From positions 1 through 59,049 of the forward strand of contig NZ_SRIC01000017.1 of NCBI RefSeq assembly GCF_004684775.1: a DNA stretch of 59,049 bases, in the 5' to 3' direction. How positions within the stretch are numbered: position 1 is the stretch's first letter; every line of letters starts with the position of its first letter. Under the pieces are notes generated by a model, which made no database searches, was not told where the DNA came from, and was given only the letters and a program-made list of their open reading frames with translations. A program made the position numbers and the translations under genes. The DNA comes from Streptomyces sp. MZ04 (GTDB lineage Bacteria > Actinomycetota > Actinomycetes > Streptomycetales > Streptomycetaceae). Below are positions 1 to 11,272 of this stretch, one piece after another.

Positions 1-733
<733 letters not shown>

Positions 734-787
734 TCATAGACTGGTGCGCTCCCGTCACGTTCCCGCCCGAGAGGCCGACAGCCACCG

Positions 788-1732
788 ATGAAGCTCGTCT
801 TCGCAGGCACCCCCGAAGTCGCCGTCCCCGCCCTGGACGCCCTGATCGCCTCCGGCCGGCACGAGGTGGCCGCCGTCGTCACGCGCCCCGACGCCCCCGC
901 GGGCCGTGGCCGCAGGCTCGTCGCGAGCCCGGTCGCGCAGCGCGCGGAGGAGGCCGGCATCGAGGTCCTCAAGCCCGTGAAGCCGCGTGACGAAGCGTTT
1001 CTGGCGCGGCTGCGGGAGATCGCGCCCGACTGCTGCCCCGTCGTGGCGTACGGTGCGCTGCTGCCGAAGGTCGCCCTGGACGTGCCGGCCCGCGGCTGGG
1101 TCAATCTGCACTTCTCGCTGCTGCCTGCCTGGCGCGGAGCCGCGCCCGTGCAGCACGCGGTGATGGCGGGAGATGAGATCACGGGCGCTTCCACCTTCCT
1201 GATCGAGCAGGGGCTCGACTCCGGGCCGGTGTACGGGACCGTCACCGAGGTCGTCCGGCCCACCGACACCAGCGGTGACCTGCTCACCCGCCTCGCCTTC
1301 GCGGGCGCCGGGCTGCTCGTCGCCACCATGGACGGCATCGAGGACGGCTCCCTGAAGGCCGTGCCGCAGCCCGCCGACGGCGTCACCCTCGCGCCGAAGA
1401 TCACCGTCGAGGACGCCCAGGTGGACTGGGCGGCCCCGGCCCTGCGCGTCGACCGCGTGGTGCGCGCCTGCACGCCCGCGCCCGGTGCCTGGACCGTCTT
1501 CCGCGAGGAGCGGCTGAAGATCATCCAGGCCGCGCTCGTTCCGGACCGCACCGACCTGGCGCCCGGTGAGCTCTTCGCCGCCAAGAACAATGTGTACGTC
1601 GGCTCCGGCTCGCACGCCGTGGAGCTGCTCTGGGTCCAGCCGCAGGGCAAGAAGCCGATGCGCGGCGCCGACTGGGCGCGCGGGGTGCGGATCGCCCCCG
1701 GCGAGCGGGTCGGCGCCACCGACGTACGCTGA
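788..1732 (+). CDS. fmt: Methionyl-tRNA formyltransferase
   Basis: It transfers the formyl group of 10-formyl-tetrahydrofolate to Met-tRNA(fMet) before translation initiation, in the cytoplasm. The 314 residues match the usual length. The catalytic triad falls at the E. coli numbering: Asn106 and His108 in VNLHFSLLP, and Asp144 in GLDSGPVYG. The signature [11 protein letters not shown] follows the histidine. The C-terminal OB-fold tRNA-binding domain covers about residues 205-314. The ATG is preceded only by a weak ribosome binding site. rsmB follows 34 bases downstream on the same strand, so the two are probably one translation/ribosome-maturation operon. Confidence 0.97.
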   Translation: MKLVFAGTPEVAVPALDALIASGRHEVAAVVTRPDAPAGRGRRLVASPVAQRAEEAGIEVLKPVKPRDEAFLARLREIAPDCCPVVAYGALLPKVALDVPARGWVNLHFSLLPAWRGAAPVQHAVMAGDEITGASTFLIEQGLDSGPVYGTVTEVVRPTDTSGDLLTRLAFAGAGLLVATMDGIEDGSLKAVPQPADGVTLAPKITVEDAQVDWAAPALRVDRVVRACTPAPGAWTVFREERLKIIQAALVPDRTDLAPGELFAAKNNVYVGSGSHAVELLWVQPQGKKPMRGADWARGVRIAPGERVGATDVR

Positions 1733-1766
1733 ACGAATACGCCTCACCACCATCAGCGGAGCACCT

Positions 1767-3215
1767 TTGAACGACCAGCCAGGCCGGCCTCCCCGCAAGC
1801 AGGGGAAGCCCGGCAAGCCCCACCGCCGCCCCAAGAAGGACCCCGTACGCTTCCTCGCCTTCGAGGCGCTGCGGGCCGTCGACGAACGCGACGCGTACGC
1901 GAACCTCGTCCTGCCGCCGCTGCTGCGCAAGGCCCGCGACAAGGGCGATTTCGACGCGCGTGACGCGGCGCTCGCCACCGAGTTGGTCTACGGGACGCTG
2001 CGCAGGCAGGGAACGTACGACGCGATCGTGGCGGCCTGCATCGACCGGCCGCTGCGGGAGGTCGATCCGCCGGTCCTGGATGTGCTGAACATGGGGGTGC
2101 ATCAGCTGCTCGGGACGAGGATCCCGACGCACGCCGCCGTCTCCGCATCCGTCGAGCTGGCGCGCGTCGTCCTCGGGGACGGGCGGGCCAAGTTCGTCAA
2201 CGCGGTGCTCCGCAAGGTCGCCGCCGACGATCTCGACGGGTGGCTGGAGAAGGTCGCGCCGCCCTACGACGAGGACGCCGAGGAGCATCTCGCCGTCGTC
2301 CACTCGCACCCCCGCTGGGTCGTCTCGGCGCTCTGGGACTCGCTGGGCGGCGGACGGGCCGGGATCGAGGACCTCCTCGAGGCCGACAACGAACGGCCCG
2401 AGGTGACGCTCGTGGCCCGCCCCGGCCGCTCCACCGCCGACGAACTGCTCGACGCCGTCGGCGAGGAGTCCGCGCTGCCGGGCCGCTGGTCGCCGTACGC
2501 CGTGCGGCTCAGCGAGGGCGGCGAGCCCGGTGCGATCGAGGCCGTGCGCGAGGGGAACGCGGGCGTCCAGGACGAGGGCAGCCAGCTGGTCGCCGTCGCC
2601 CTCGCGAACGCACCGCTGGAAGGGCGCGACGAGAAGTGGCTTGACGGCTGCGCAGGGCCCGGCGGCAAGGCCGCCATGCTCGCCGGTCTGGCCTCCCAGC
2701 GCGGCGCGGCCGTGCTGGCCGCCGAGAAGCAGCCGCACCGGGCCCGCCTCGTCGCACAGGCGCTGCGCGGCAACCCCGGCCCGTATCAGGTCATCGCCGC
2801 CGACGGCACCCGGCCGCCGTGGCAGCCCGGCACCTTCGACCGGGTCCTGATGGACGTGCCCTGCACGGGACTCGGCGCCCTGCGCCGCCGCCCCGAGGCC
2901 CGTTGGCGGCGCCGCCCGGAGGACCTCGACGGCTTCGCGCCGCTCCAACGCGGGCTGCTGCGCACGGCGTTGGAGTCCGTACGGGTCGGCGGCGTCGTCG
3001 GCTACGCGACCTGTTCACCGCATCTCGCGGAGACGCGTGCCGTCGTGGACGACGTGCTGAAGCACCTCGACGGTGCCGCGGGTGCCGAACTCATCGACGC
3101 GCGCCCGCTGTTGCCCGGCGTCCCCGCGCTCGGCGAAGGGCCCGACATCCAGCTGTGGCCGCATCTGCACGGCACGGACGCGATGTACCTAGCGCTGATC
3201 CGGCGCACCGCCTGA
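1767..3215 (+). CDS. rsmB: 16S rRNA (cytosine-5)-methyltransferase RsmB
   Basis: It is an SAM-dependent m5C methyltransferase of 16S rRNA (Fmu/Sun family, m5C967 in E. coli). I chose the TTG at 1767 because GGAG lies five bases upstream and the protein then starts NDQPGRPPRKQGK, a basic tail; the result is 482 residues. A NusB-like domain covers about 30-165. The methyltransferase domain has the SAM motif DGCAGPGGKAA. The two motif cysteines are Cys366 (DVPCTGLGALRRR) and Cys416 (YATCSPH); the second is the nucleophile in this family. The last 27 bases overlap the converging MMPL gene. Confidence 0.95.
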   Translation: MNDQPGRPPRKQGKPGKPHRRPKKDPVRFLAFEALRAVDERDAYANLVLPPLLRKARDKGDFDARDAALATELVYGTLRRQGTYDAIVAACIDRPLREVDPPVLDVLNMGVHQLLGTRIPTHAAVSASVELARVVLGDGRAKFVNAVLRKVAADDLDGWLEKVAPPYDEDAEEHLAVVHSHPRWVVSALWDSLGGGRAGIEDLLEADNERPEVTLVARPGRSTADELLDAVGEESALPGRWSPYAVRLSEGGEPGAIEAVREGNAGVQDEGSQLVAVALANAPLEGRDEKWLDGCAGPGGKAAMLAGLASQRGAAVLAAEKQPHRARLVAQALRGNPGPYQVIAADGTRPPWQPGTFDRVLMDVPCTGLGALRRRPEARWRRRPEDLDGFAPLQRGLLRTALESVRVGGVVGYATCSPHLAETRAVVDDVLKHLDGAAGAELIDARPLLPGVPALGEGPDIQLWPHLHGTDAMYLALIRRTA

Positions 3216-5417
3216 GCCCGCCGCCTGACCGCCTGAGTCCGCCGCACGACCGCCTGAGCCCGCCGCCTGGGCAGGGACCGCCGGGTCCTTGCTCAGGGGG
3301 TGCGGCCACCACACCTTCGGGCCCACGTCCAGGAACAACGCGGTGACCAGGACGGACCGCACGATGAAGGTGTCGATCAGGACGCCGAGCGCGACCGCGA
3401 AGCCGATCTCGGCGAACGCCACCATCGGGAGCGTGCCGAGCGCGGCGAAGGTGCCCGCGAGGACGAGGCCCGCCGATGTGATCACCGCGCCGGTCGCGGC
3501 GAGGCCCGTCACCACGCCCGCACGGGTGCCCTGACGGCCCGCTTCCTCACGGACGCGGGTCGACAGGAAGATGTTGTAGTCGATGCCGAGCGCCACCAGG
3601 AACACGAAGACGAAGAGCGGGAAGTCCGTCGACTCGCCCGCGTAGTCGAAGATGTACCGGAAGGCGAGCGCGCTGAGGCCCAGCGCGGCGGAGAAGGACA
3701 GCACGACCGTCCCGATCAGCAGCAGCGGCGCGACAAGGGCCCGCAGCAGCACGCAGAGGATCATCAGGACGACCACCAGGACGAGCGGGATGACCAGCTT
3801 GTTGTCGTGGGTGGTCGCGGTGTCCATGTCGAGCAGTGCGGCCGTGCCGCCGCCCACCATCGCGTCCGCGTCGGGCACGGCGTGCACCGCGTCGCGGACC
3901 CGCTCCACGGTCTGCTTGGCGGCCTCGCTGTCGGCCGGGTCGGTCGGGGTCGCCTCGAACAGGACCCGGCCGTCGGCCTCCGCCTTCGACCCCGGTGGCA
4001 CGCCGATGCTCGCCGGATCGATGCCGCGCGTCGCCGCGACGGCGCGTCCCACCGCCTCGCCCTGTTCCGTGTTCGACACGATCACCAGCGGGTCGCCGCT
4101 GCCCGCCGGGAAGTACTCGGCCTGCAGCTCCTGGCCCACGATCGAGTCGGGCTTCTCCGTGAACGCGTCCGCGTTGCTGAGCCCCTCGGCCCGCAGCTGC
4201 GTCAGGCCGAACGCCATCGCCGCCAGGGCCACCGCCGTGACGCTCCAGGTCAGCCGGGGCCTGCCGGCGATACGGCGGCCCGTGCGGGCCCAGACGCCGT
4301 GCTCGGTGGGCTCGTCCGAACCGACGTGCGGGATCAGCGGCCAGAACAGCCACCGGCCGCAGACCACCAGGAGGGCGGGGAAGAGCGACAGCATCGCGAG
4401 GAGGGCCACCGCGACGCCGATGGCGGCGACCGGGCCGAGGCCCCGCGTCGAGTTCATGTCGGCGGTCAGCAGGACCAGCATGCTCAGGACGACCGTGGCG
4501 CCCGACGCGATGACCGCGGGCCCCGCCCGGTGCAGGGCGAGCTGCATCGCCTCGTGCCGGTCCTCGTGGCGGCGCAGCTCCTCGCGGTACCGGGCGACCA
4601 GGAGCAGGGCATAGTCCGTCCCCGCGCCGAAGACGAGGACCGTGAGGATGCCGGCGCTCTGGCCGTTGACCGTCAGACCCGCGTACTCCGCAAGGAGATA
4701 GATCAGCGCCTGCGCGGCGAACAGCGAGACGACCACGGAGATCAGGGGCACGAGCAGCAGGATCGGGCTGCGGTACGTGATCAGCAGGATCACGATGACG
4801 ACGGCGCCGGCCGAGATCAGCAGCGTCGAGTCGATGCCCTCGAACGCCTCGGAGAAGTCCGCCGACGTACCTCCCGGCCCGGTGATGCGCACCGCGAGCC
4901 CGCCCGAACCCTCGCCCACCCGCTCACGGATGGAGTCGACGGCGGGCGCGATCCGCTCCCAGCCCTTCTCGTCCATCGTGATGGGTACGAAGATCTGGGC
5001 CGCCTCGGCGCTGTTCGGGTCCTTCGTGTCGAAGACGGGGCCGCGGGTCTCCGCGCCGCGGATGCCGTGCGCGCGCAGCTCCTTGAGCTCGGTGACGTCC
5101 TCGGCGATCTGCGCGCGGTCCTGCGCGGTCAGCCCGCCTTCGCGGGCGTACACGACGACCGCGGGAATCTGCTCGGGCCTGAAGTCCTCGGAGATTTCCA
5201 GGACTTGGGTGGACTCGGCGGAGCCGGGCAGCCAGGACGAGGCCTGGTTGTCCTGGGCGTCCGTGAGCTTCTGGGCGAGCGGCGCCGCGACGACGATCGC
5301 CACCAGCCAGAACAGCACCACAAGCCACTTGGTGCGCCTCCCGCACACCATCCAGGCCACGCCGCGGCCCGCCTGGCGCTGTGCTCCCGGCTGCTTGTCC
5401 GTCCGCTCGTCCGGCAT
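3189..5417 (-). CDS. MMPL/RND-family membrane transporter
   Basis: This is a proton-driven exporter-type protein of the MMPL (HAE2-like RND) family in the cytoplasmic membrane; the substrate is unknown. It has 742 residues with the duplicated layout of the family. TM1 ([17 protein letters not shown]) is followed by a large extracellular loop, TM2-6, a second extracellular loop, and a second bundle of five or six helices with [12 protein letters not shown]. The paired TM4-type segment [18 protein letters not shown] is the proton-relay region. I use the ATG at 5417 ([11 protein letters not shown]) because GGGGGT precedes it, not the upstream in-frame start at 5462. The Gly/Ala/Ser-rich tail is encoded by tandem repeats and is probably dispensable. 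Confidence 0.92.
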   Translation of the reverse strand: MPDERTDKQPGAQRQAGRGVAWMVCGRRTKWLVVLFWLVAIVVAAPLAQKLTDAQDNQASSWLPGSAESTQVLEISEDFRPEQIPAVVVYAREGGLTAQDRAQIAEDVTELKELRAHGIRGAETRGPVFDTKDPNSAEAAQIFVPITMDEKGWERIAPAVDSIRERVGEGSGGLAVRITGPGGTSADFSEAFEGIDSTLLISAGAVVIVILLITYRSPILLLVPLISVVVSLFAAQALIYLLAEYAGLTVNGQSAGILTVLVFGAGTDYALLLVARYREELRRHEDRHEAMQLALHRAGPAVIASGATVVLSMLVLLTADMNSTRGLGPVAAIGVAVALLAMLSLFPALLVVCGRWLFWPLIPHVGSDEPTEHGVWARTGRRIAGRPRLTWSVTAVALAAMAFGLTQLRAEGLSNADAFTEKPDSIVGQELQAEYFPAGSGDPLVIVSNTEQGEAVGRAVAATRGIDPASIGVPPGSKAEADGRVLFEATPTDPADSEAAKQTVERVRDAVHAVPDADAMVGGGTAALLDMDTATTHDNKLVIPLVLVVVLMILCVLLRALVAPLLLIGTVVLSFSAALGLSALAFRYIFDYAGESTDFPLFVFVFLVALGIDYNIFLSTRVREEAGRQGTRAGVVTGLAATGAVITSAGLVLAGTFAALGTLPMVAFAEIGFAVALGVLIDTFIVRSVLVTALFLDVGPKVWWPHPLSKDPAVPAQAAGSGGRAADSGGQAAGSGGAPDQR
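3209..3271 (+). repeat. Three 21-bp tandem repeats shared by two convergent genes
   Basis: There are three copies of a 21-bp unit that begins CGCCTGAG. The units start at 3209, 3230 and 3251. On the minus strand they encode three seven-residue units ([21 protein letters not shown]) near the C-terminus of the MMPL protein. On the plus strand the first unit supplies the rsmB stop TGA, and the second and third units carry TGA in the same frame. Confidence 0.85.
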
Positions 5418-5549
5418 GGCTACCCCCGCTGCCCCGCGTCGTGCCGGTGGACCGACCAGCATGGCACGCGGTCCATGGTCAAGAGGGCCTCTCGGCTCAC
5501 GCTACGGACGGCGGTGAGCAACGGGCGCCGGGCATGGCAGGCTTGGGGC

Positions 5550-6236
5550 ATGGCCGTGCAGATCAACCCCAGCATCCTGTCCGCGGATTTCGCCCGTCTT
5601 GCCGAGGAGGCAAAGGCGGTCGAAGGTGCCGACTGGCTCCATGTCGACGTCATGGACAACCACTTCGTCCCTAACCTCACCCTGGGGGTGCCGGTCGTAG
5701 AGTCCTTGGCCCGTGCGACGGAGACGCCGCTGGACTGCCATCTGATGATCGAGGACCCCGATCGCTGGGCTCCCCAGTACGTAGAAGCGGGCGCCGGATC
5801 CGTCACCTTTCACGCGGAGGCGGCTGCCGCGCCCGTCCGCCTGGCCCGTGAGATCCGCGCCAAGGGCGCCCGCGCCTCCATGGGGCTGAAGCCCGCGACG
5901 CCCATCGAGCCGTACGAGGATCTGCTCCCCGAGCTCGACATGCTGCTGATCATGACGGTCGAGCCCGGATTCGGCGGGCAGGCGTTTCTCGACATCATGC
6001 TGCCGAAGATTCGCCGGACCCGCGAGTTGATCAGCAAGCACGGTCTCGAACTCTGGCTCCAGGTGGACGGCGGCGTCTCGGCCGCGACCATCGAGCGCTG
6101 CGCCGACGCGGGAGCCGACGTCTTCGTCGCCGGTTCCGCGGTCTACGGGGCGAAGGACCCGGCGGCGGCGGTACGTGCATTGCGCAGCCAAGCGGCCGAC
6201 TCGACCGCGGCGGCGGCATGGGCATGCAGCCACTGA
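5550..6236 (+). CDS. rpe: Ribulose-phosphate 3-epimerase
   Basis: It interconverts ribulose 5-phosphate and xylulose 5-phosphate in the pentose phosphate pathway. The 228-residue TIM barrel shows all family marks: PSILSADF at the start, the metal-binding [24 protein letters not shown], the phosphate loop [11 protein letters not shown] and QVDGGV, then VAGSAVYG. The ATG at 5550 gives the standard start [14 protein letters not shown]. The upstream 132 bases separate it from the divergent transporter. The C-terminal tail (about 12 residues rich in Ala and Thr) is not conserved. Confidence 0.96.
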   Translation: MAVQINPSILSADFARLAEEAKAVEGADWLHVDVMDNHFVPNLTLGVPVVESLARATETPLDCHLMIEDPDRWAPQYVEAGAGSVTFHAEAAAAPVRLAREIRAKGARASMGLKPATPIEPYEDLLPELDMLLIMTVEPGFGGQAFLDIMLPKIRRTRELISKHGLELWLQVDGGVSAATIERCADAGADVFVAGSAVYGAKDPAAAVRALRSQAADSTAAAAWACSH

Positions 6237-6312
6237 GCCACGGGAACGTGAACGCAGTCCTTCAGGGCTGATCAAGCACGCCGGATCTGCAAGGATGAAC
6301 GGCGAACCCAGG

Positions 6313-6326
6313 TTGCGCTGCGGCAA
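6313..6326. promoter_or_regulatory. Possible operator of the SorC/DeoR-type regulator
   Basis: TTGCGCTGCGGCAA is an inverted repeat (TTGC-N6-GCAA) in the 182-base gap between rpe and the regulator gene. Nearby CAACGCG and CAACACG look like half-site variants. Autoregulation would be typical of sugar-responsive SorC/DeoR proteins, but the assignment is inference. Confidence 0.3.
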
Positions 6327-6418
6327 CGCGCTCGATTCCGCAGCAACACGCGTGAAGCCGCAGAAATGCGTGTGAATGTGTGAACGACAATTGAGTGAAT
6401 GACAGTGAGGAGATCGTC

Positions 6419-7441
6419 GTGTCGACGGGCGGCCGGTCAGCCATGCGGATGGGACCCGCGGAGCTGGTGCAGGCGGCGGCCATGGCCCGCCGCTTCTATC
6501 TCGAGGGCAAGTCCAAGATCCAGATCGCCGAGGAGTTCGGCGTCAGCCGCTTCAAGGTGGCCCGGGTCCTGGAGACCGCGCTCGAGCGTGATCTCGTACG
6601 GATCGAGATCCGTGTGCCCGCGGAGCTGGACGCCGAGCGCTCGGACGCGCTGCGCGCCCGCTACGGCCTGCGGCACGCGGTCGTCGTGGAGTCGCCGGCT
6701 CCCACCGAGGAGATCGACGATTCCCCCGACCCCGAGAACCTCGGCGAGGTCGCGGCCGATCTGCTCGGCGAGCTGGTCACCGAGGGCGATGTGCTCGGCC
6801 TCGCGTGGGGCCGCTCGACCATCCACATGGCGGCCGCGCTCGACCAGCTGCCGCCGTGCACGGTCGTGCAGTTGACGGGTGTGTACGACGCCGGGACCGC
6901 CGAGCGCGGTTCGGTCGAGGCCGTGCGGCGAGCCGCGCAGGTCTCGGGCGGCGAGGCCCACCCGATCTACGCGCCGATGCTCCTTCCCGACCCCGCCACG
7001 GCCGCCGCGCTGCGGAACCAGACCGGGATCGCGCGGGCGTTTGAGTACTTCGACAAGGTCACCGTCGCCGCCGTCTCCATCGGCTCCTGGGAGCCGGGTA
7101 TCTCGACGGTGCACGACATGCTCTCGGACGAGGAGCGTGCGCATTACGCCTCGCTGGGTGTGGCCGCTGAGATGTCCGCGCACCTCTTCGACGCCGAGGG
7201 GCGTCGGGTCGGGCGGGATCTGGGGGAGCGGTGCATCACTGTCGAAGCCGACCGGCTTCGACGGATTCCTGAGGTCGTGGCGATTGCCGGGGGGCAGCGG
7301 AAGGCCGCCGCCATTGACGCGGTGCTGCGGTCTGGGCTTGTGACCAGCCTCGTCACGGATACCGCTGCCGCCGATCAGTTGTTGGTCATGGGGCCGACGC
7401 CGCATCCTGCGTTGGATCGGGCGGATCCGGACGGTAGTTGA
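6419..7441 (+). CDS. SorC/DeoR-type sugar-binding transcriptional regulator
   Basis: The N-terminal helix-turn-helix is at about residues 20-55 (IQIAEEFGVSRFKVARVL). A SorC-type phosphosugar-binding domain follows, with GLAWGRSTIHMA, VVQLTGVYD and the C-terminal VVAIAGGQRKAAAIDAVLRSG typical of the NagB-like fold. Members bind a phosphorylated sugar and control carbohydrate operons. I place the start at GTG 6419 because GAGGAG sits six bases upstream; the in-frame GTG at 6395 has no such site. That gives 340 residues. It lies downstream of rpe, so pentose or sugar phosphate signals are plausible, but no operon partner is evident. Confidence 0.9.
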   Translation: MSTGGRSAMRMGPAELVQAAAMARRFYLEGKSKIQIAEEFGVSRFKVARVLETALERDLVRIEIRVPAELDAERSDALRARYGLRHAVVVESPAPTEEIDDSPDPENLGEVAADLLGELVTEGDVLGLAWGRSTIHMAAALDQLPPCTVVQLTGVYDAGTAERGSVEAVRRAAQVSGGEAHPIYAPMLLPDPATAAALRNQTGIARAFEYFDKVTVAAVSIGSWEPGISTVHDMLSDEERAHYASLGVAAEMSAHLFDAEGRRVGRDLGERCITVEADRLRRIPEVVAIAGGQRKAAAIDAVLRSGLVTSLVTDTAAADQLLVMGPTPHPALDRADPDGS

Positions 7442-7845
7442 TTGGCTGCGGGCGCTCCGTGGCTGGTCGCGCAGTTCCCCGCGCCCCTTCGGGGCACTGG
7501 CCCCGCGTCCTGGCGGCGTTGCTTGTCTGTCTCGCCGTCCTCGTCAGCGGGTGCTCCTCGGGCGGCGGCATGGACACCGTCCATGCCGCTCGGCTGCCCC
7601 CCGAGGCCCGGCGGACCTTGCGGCTCATCGATGACGGTGGGCCGTTTCCGTATGCCAAGGACGGGGCCGTCTTCGGGAACTTCGAGGGCGAGTTGCCCAA
7701 GCAGCCGCGCGGCTACTACCACGAGTACACCGTGCGCACCCCCGGCGAACGTGACCGTGGCGCGCGCCGGATCGTCACCGGGAGCGGCGACGAGATCTAC
7801 TACACCGACGACCACTACGCGTCCTTCAAGGCGGTACTGAGATGA
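7438..7845 (+). CDS. Secreted RNase Sa/barnase-type ribonuclease (lipoprotein-like signal)
   Basis: The C-terminal ~85 residues closely resemble the guanyl-specific ribonuclease RNase Sa: LPPEARRTLRLIDDGGPFPY, YYHEYTVRTPG, RRIVTG and TDDHYASF. The catalytic residues of the family are visible as Glu96, Arg110/111 and His126. The N-terminus has a hydrophobic segment (VLAALLVCLAVLV) ending SGCSS, a lipobox, so the mature protein may be lipid-anchored or released outside the cell. The only start that leaves a basic n-region is TTG 7438, which overlaps the regulator stop. It runs through a repeat element, and GTG 7459 is an alternative. The barstar gene overlaps its stop by four bases. Confidence 0.85.
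   Translation: MIGCGRSVAGRAVPRAPSGHWPRVLAALLVCLAVLVSGCSSGGGMDTVHAARLPPEARRTLRLIDDGGPFPYAKDGAVFGNFEGELPKQPRGYYHEYTVRTPGERDRGARRIVTGSGDEIYYTDDHYASFKAVLR
7444..7495. repeat. Streptomyces intergenic palindromic repeat, copy A
   Basis: The sequence carries GTGGCTGGTC, GCGCAGTTCCCCGCG and the hairpin GCCCCTTCGGGGC at 7483-7495. Related copies lie at about 9848-9907, 16670-16698 and 20994-21068. It is one of the short GC-rich palindromic elements I recognise as common between Streptomyces genes. This copy differs in lying between two co-directional genes and, if the TTG at 7438 is used, inside the RNase reading frame. Confidence 0.7.
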
Positions 7846-8225
7846 CGTCCGAACCCCTCGTGCCCCTGCTCGACGCCGCGCGCGGCGCCGGTCTGAGCAC
7901 CGTCTCGCTCGATCTGAGCGGCGTGAGCGACAAGCGGGCGTTCATGGACCGCTGTGCCCGCGCGCTCGATCTGCCCGACTGGTTCGGGCACAACTGGGAC
8001 GCGCTCGCCGACTGCCTCACCGACCTGCCGCGGGTGCCGTCCGGGCCCGGCCTCCTGCTGGTCGTCTCCGGCTGGCAGGCGTACGCGGAGGCCGCGCCCC
8101 AGGAGTGGATCGTCGCCCAGGAGGTGTTCACCGACGCGGTGGCGTACGCGCGTGAGCGGAGCACCGGCCTGGAGATCATTCTCGCGTTCGGGCCCGCGGT
8201 CACCACGGAGCGTGGCGGGGCGTGA
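7842..8225 (+). CDS. Barstar-family ribonuclease inhibitor
   Basis: This 127-residue protein has the barstar core LDLSGVSDKRAFMDRCARAL, then LPDWFGHNWDALADCLTDL. The acidic and aromatic residues of that helix insert into the RNase active site in barstar complexes. It should act in the cytoplasm, protecting the cell from any RNase that is not exported. Its ATG overlaps the RNase stop as ATGA, so the two are translationally coupled, the usual arrangement for nuclease-inhibitor pairs. No other partner is needed to explain the gene. Confidence 0.92.
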   Translation: MTSEPLVPLLDAARGAGLSTVSLDLSGVSDKRAFMDRCARALDLPDWFGHNWDALADCLTDLPRVPSGPGLLLVVSGWQAYAEAAPQEWIVAQEVFTDAVAYARERSTGLEIILAFGPAVTTERGGA

Positions 8226-8283
8226 GCCGAGCGTTCCGCTTGTGGGGGTCACTTGGACGATCCGACCAGGGGTCCCGTGACCT

Positions 8284-9841
<1,558 letters not shown>

Positions 9842-9847
9842 GCGCTC

Positions 9848-9907
9848 CGCGGGGAACTGCGCCATTCGACTGCGGCCGCGTCGTGGCTTGTCGCGCAGTT
9901 CCCCGCG
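9848..9907. terminator. Bidirectional terminator formed by inverted copies of the intergenic repeat
   Basis: CGCGGGGAACTGCGC (9848-9862) and GCGCAGTTCCCCGCG (9893-9907) are a perfect 15-bp inverted repeat with a 30-base loop. They lie between the convergent guaB1 and NmrA-like genes. The right arm carries the same core as repeat copy A at 7444, so this terminator appears to be built from two opposed copies of the element. Confidence 0.65.
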
Positions 9908-9911
9908 CCCC

Positions 9912-10727
9912 TCAGGAACCCTGCAGCGCAGCCCTGTACGCCTCGATCGGCGGGCGGGGCTGCCTGCCCAGCAGGGTGCGCAGTGCGCCGCGGTCCTCGA
10001 CCCCCGTGCCGTCCAGGAAACCCCCGGCTATCGCCGAGTACGTGCTCAGGAGCATCGGTATCTGGAAGGGCAGTGCCTGGGCTGCCGCGGTGATCGCCTC
10101 GCGGGTCGCGGCGAGTGTGCCGGGTTCGTACGCACCGTGGATCGCCTCCGCCAAGTCCTTTCCTCCCAGGGCCTGTTCGCCGATCAGTTCGTACGTGCGG
10201 CCCGCGTGCGGGGCCGGATCCGTCGCCACCCGTGCCGCGACCTCGGCCAGGTCATCGCGTGCCACGGCGGCCAGCCGGCCGTCGCCCAGGGGTGCGGCGA
10301 TGGTGCCGTCGGGGCCCGGTGCCGCGATGGCGGCCAGGAACTCCGCGTACAGGCCGTTGCGCAGGATCGTCCAGTTCATCGACGAGCGGCGCAGTCTGCG
10401 TTCGGTCCAGCGGTGCGCGAGTGCGTACGTCAGGTGGTCGCCGTCGCCGCTGAGGCTGGTGTAGACGAGGTGCCGCACGCCCGCCTTCTCCGCGGCGGAG
10501 ATCGCGGCCTCGTGGCGGGCGACGACCACGTCGTCCTCGGCGGCCCCCGCGGAGATGACCAGGAGCGTGTCCACGCCGCCGAAGTCCAGGGACGCCGGAT
10601 CGTCGAAGTCGACGCGGCGGCCGCCGGGAGCGGGGGCGCGGCTGCCGATGACGACGTCGGCGCGGTCCGCGAGGCGGGCGGTGACGAGCTTGCCGAGGGC
10701 GCCAGTGGCGCCGGTGATCATGAGCAT
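9912..10727 (-). CDS. NmrA-like NAD(P)-binding quinone oxidoreductase (QOR2 type)
   Basis: This 271-residue atypical short-chain dehydrogenase starts MLMITGATGALGKLV, the glycine-rich dinucleotide site (GATGALG). VDFDDPASL and VRHLVYTSLSG follow the pattern of NmrA and QOR2 proteins. There is no canonical YxxxK dyad in the expected place, as in QOR2. It is divergent from an HxlR regulator; HxlR-QOR2 pairs commonly respond to quinones or electrophiles. The likely role is NADPH-dependent reduction of quinones, or redox sensing. Confidence 0.85.
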   Translation of the reverse strand: MLMITGATGALGKLVTARLADRADVVIGSRAPAPGGRRVDFDDPASLDFGGVDTLLVISAGAAEDDVVVARHEAAISAAEKAGVRHLVYTSLSGDGDHLTYALAHRWTERRLRRSSMNWTILRNGLYAEFLAAIAAPGPDGTIAAPLGDGRLAAVARDDLAEVAARVATDPAPHAGRTYELIGEQALGGKDLAEAIHGAYEPGTLAATREAITAAAQALPFQIPMLLSTYSAIAGGFLDGTGVEDRGALRTLLGRQPRPPIEAYRAALQGS

Positions 10728-10760
10728 GGGAAGGTTCCCCCGTGGTGAGTGGTTGTGTTG

Positions 10761-10796
10761 GTGCTTGTGCTTGTGCTTGTGCTTGTGCTTGTGCTT
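10761..10796 (+). repeat. Hexanucleotide repeat (GTGCTT)6 in a divergent promoter
   Basis: Six perfect copies of GTGCTT lie 34 bases upstream of the NmrA-like start and 47 bases before the HxlR start. The copy number of such a repeat can slip during replication, and it sits where a change would alter promoter spacing for both genes. Confidence 0.9.
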
Positions 10797-10843
10797 GTGA
10801 CCATGGTGATCGGCGGCGCGCCGCCGCGTAAGGAGGCACTTTC

Positions 10844-11272
10844 ATGTCAGCAGGGCACACGGCGGTAACCACCCCGCCGGCTCCTGAGGCGGTTGTCGAG
10901 CCGGTGATCCGCTGTGAGACCCCGCAGGACGAGTGCGGGGTGCGGGACGTCCTGGACCGGCTCGGCGACAAGTGGTCCGTGTACGTGGTGGTCGAACTCG
11001 CCTCGGGCGTCCTGCGGTTCAAGGAGCTGCAGCGCCGGATCCACGGCGGCATCTCGCAGCGCATGCTCACCCTCACCGTGCGCCGGCTGGAACGCGACGG
11101 CCTGGTCAAGCGCACCGTCTACCCGACGATTCCGCCGCAGGTCGAGTACGAGCTGACCGAGATGGGCCACAGCCTCACCCACCTCGTCAAGGCGCTCGCC
11201 GACTGGTCCATCGGCCACCGCCCGGCCATCGCGGCCGCCCGCGAGGCCTACGACGAAGCGGCCCAGGAGTGA
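10844..11272 (+). CDS. HxlR-family transcriptional regulator
   Basis: A 142-residue winged-helix regulator: the conserved single cysteine stretch CETPQDECGVRDVLDRLGDKW is followed by RFKELQRRIHGGISQRMLTLTVRRLERDGLVKR, the DNA-binding HTH and wing, then VEYELTEMG. It has two N-terminal cysteines (in CETPQDEC), and some family members sense electrophiles or oxidants through such residues. TAAGGAGG lies eight bases before the ATG. It probably controls the divergent reductase. Its last 25 bases overlap the converging hydrolase gene. Confidence 0.93.
   Translation: MSAGHTAVTTPPAPEAVVEPVIRCETPQDECGVRDVLDRLGDKWSVYVVVELASGVLRFKELQRRIHGGISQRMLTLTVRRLERDGLVKRTVYPTIPPQVEYELTEMGHSLTHLVKALADWSIGHRPAIAAAREAYDEAAQE

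Noticed and set aside
3300..5549. Very long plus-strand open frame in front of rpe, opposite the MMPL gene
   Set aside because: It is the antisense shadow of the transporter; its sequence is low-complexity and charged, and only the part from 5550 is a real protein.
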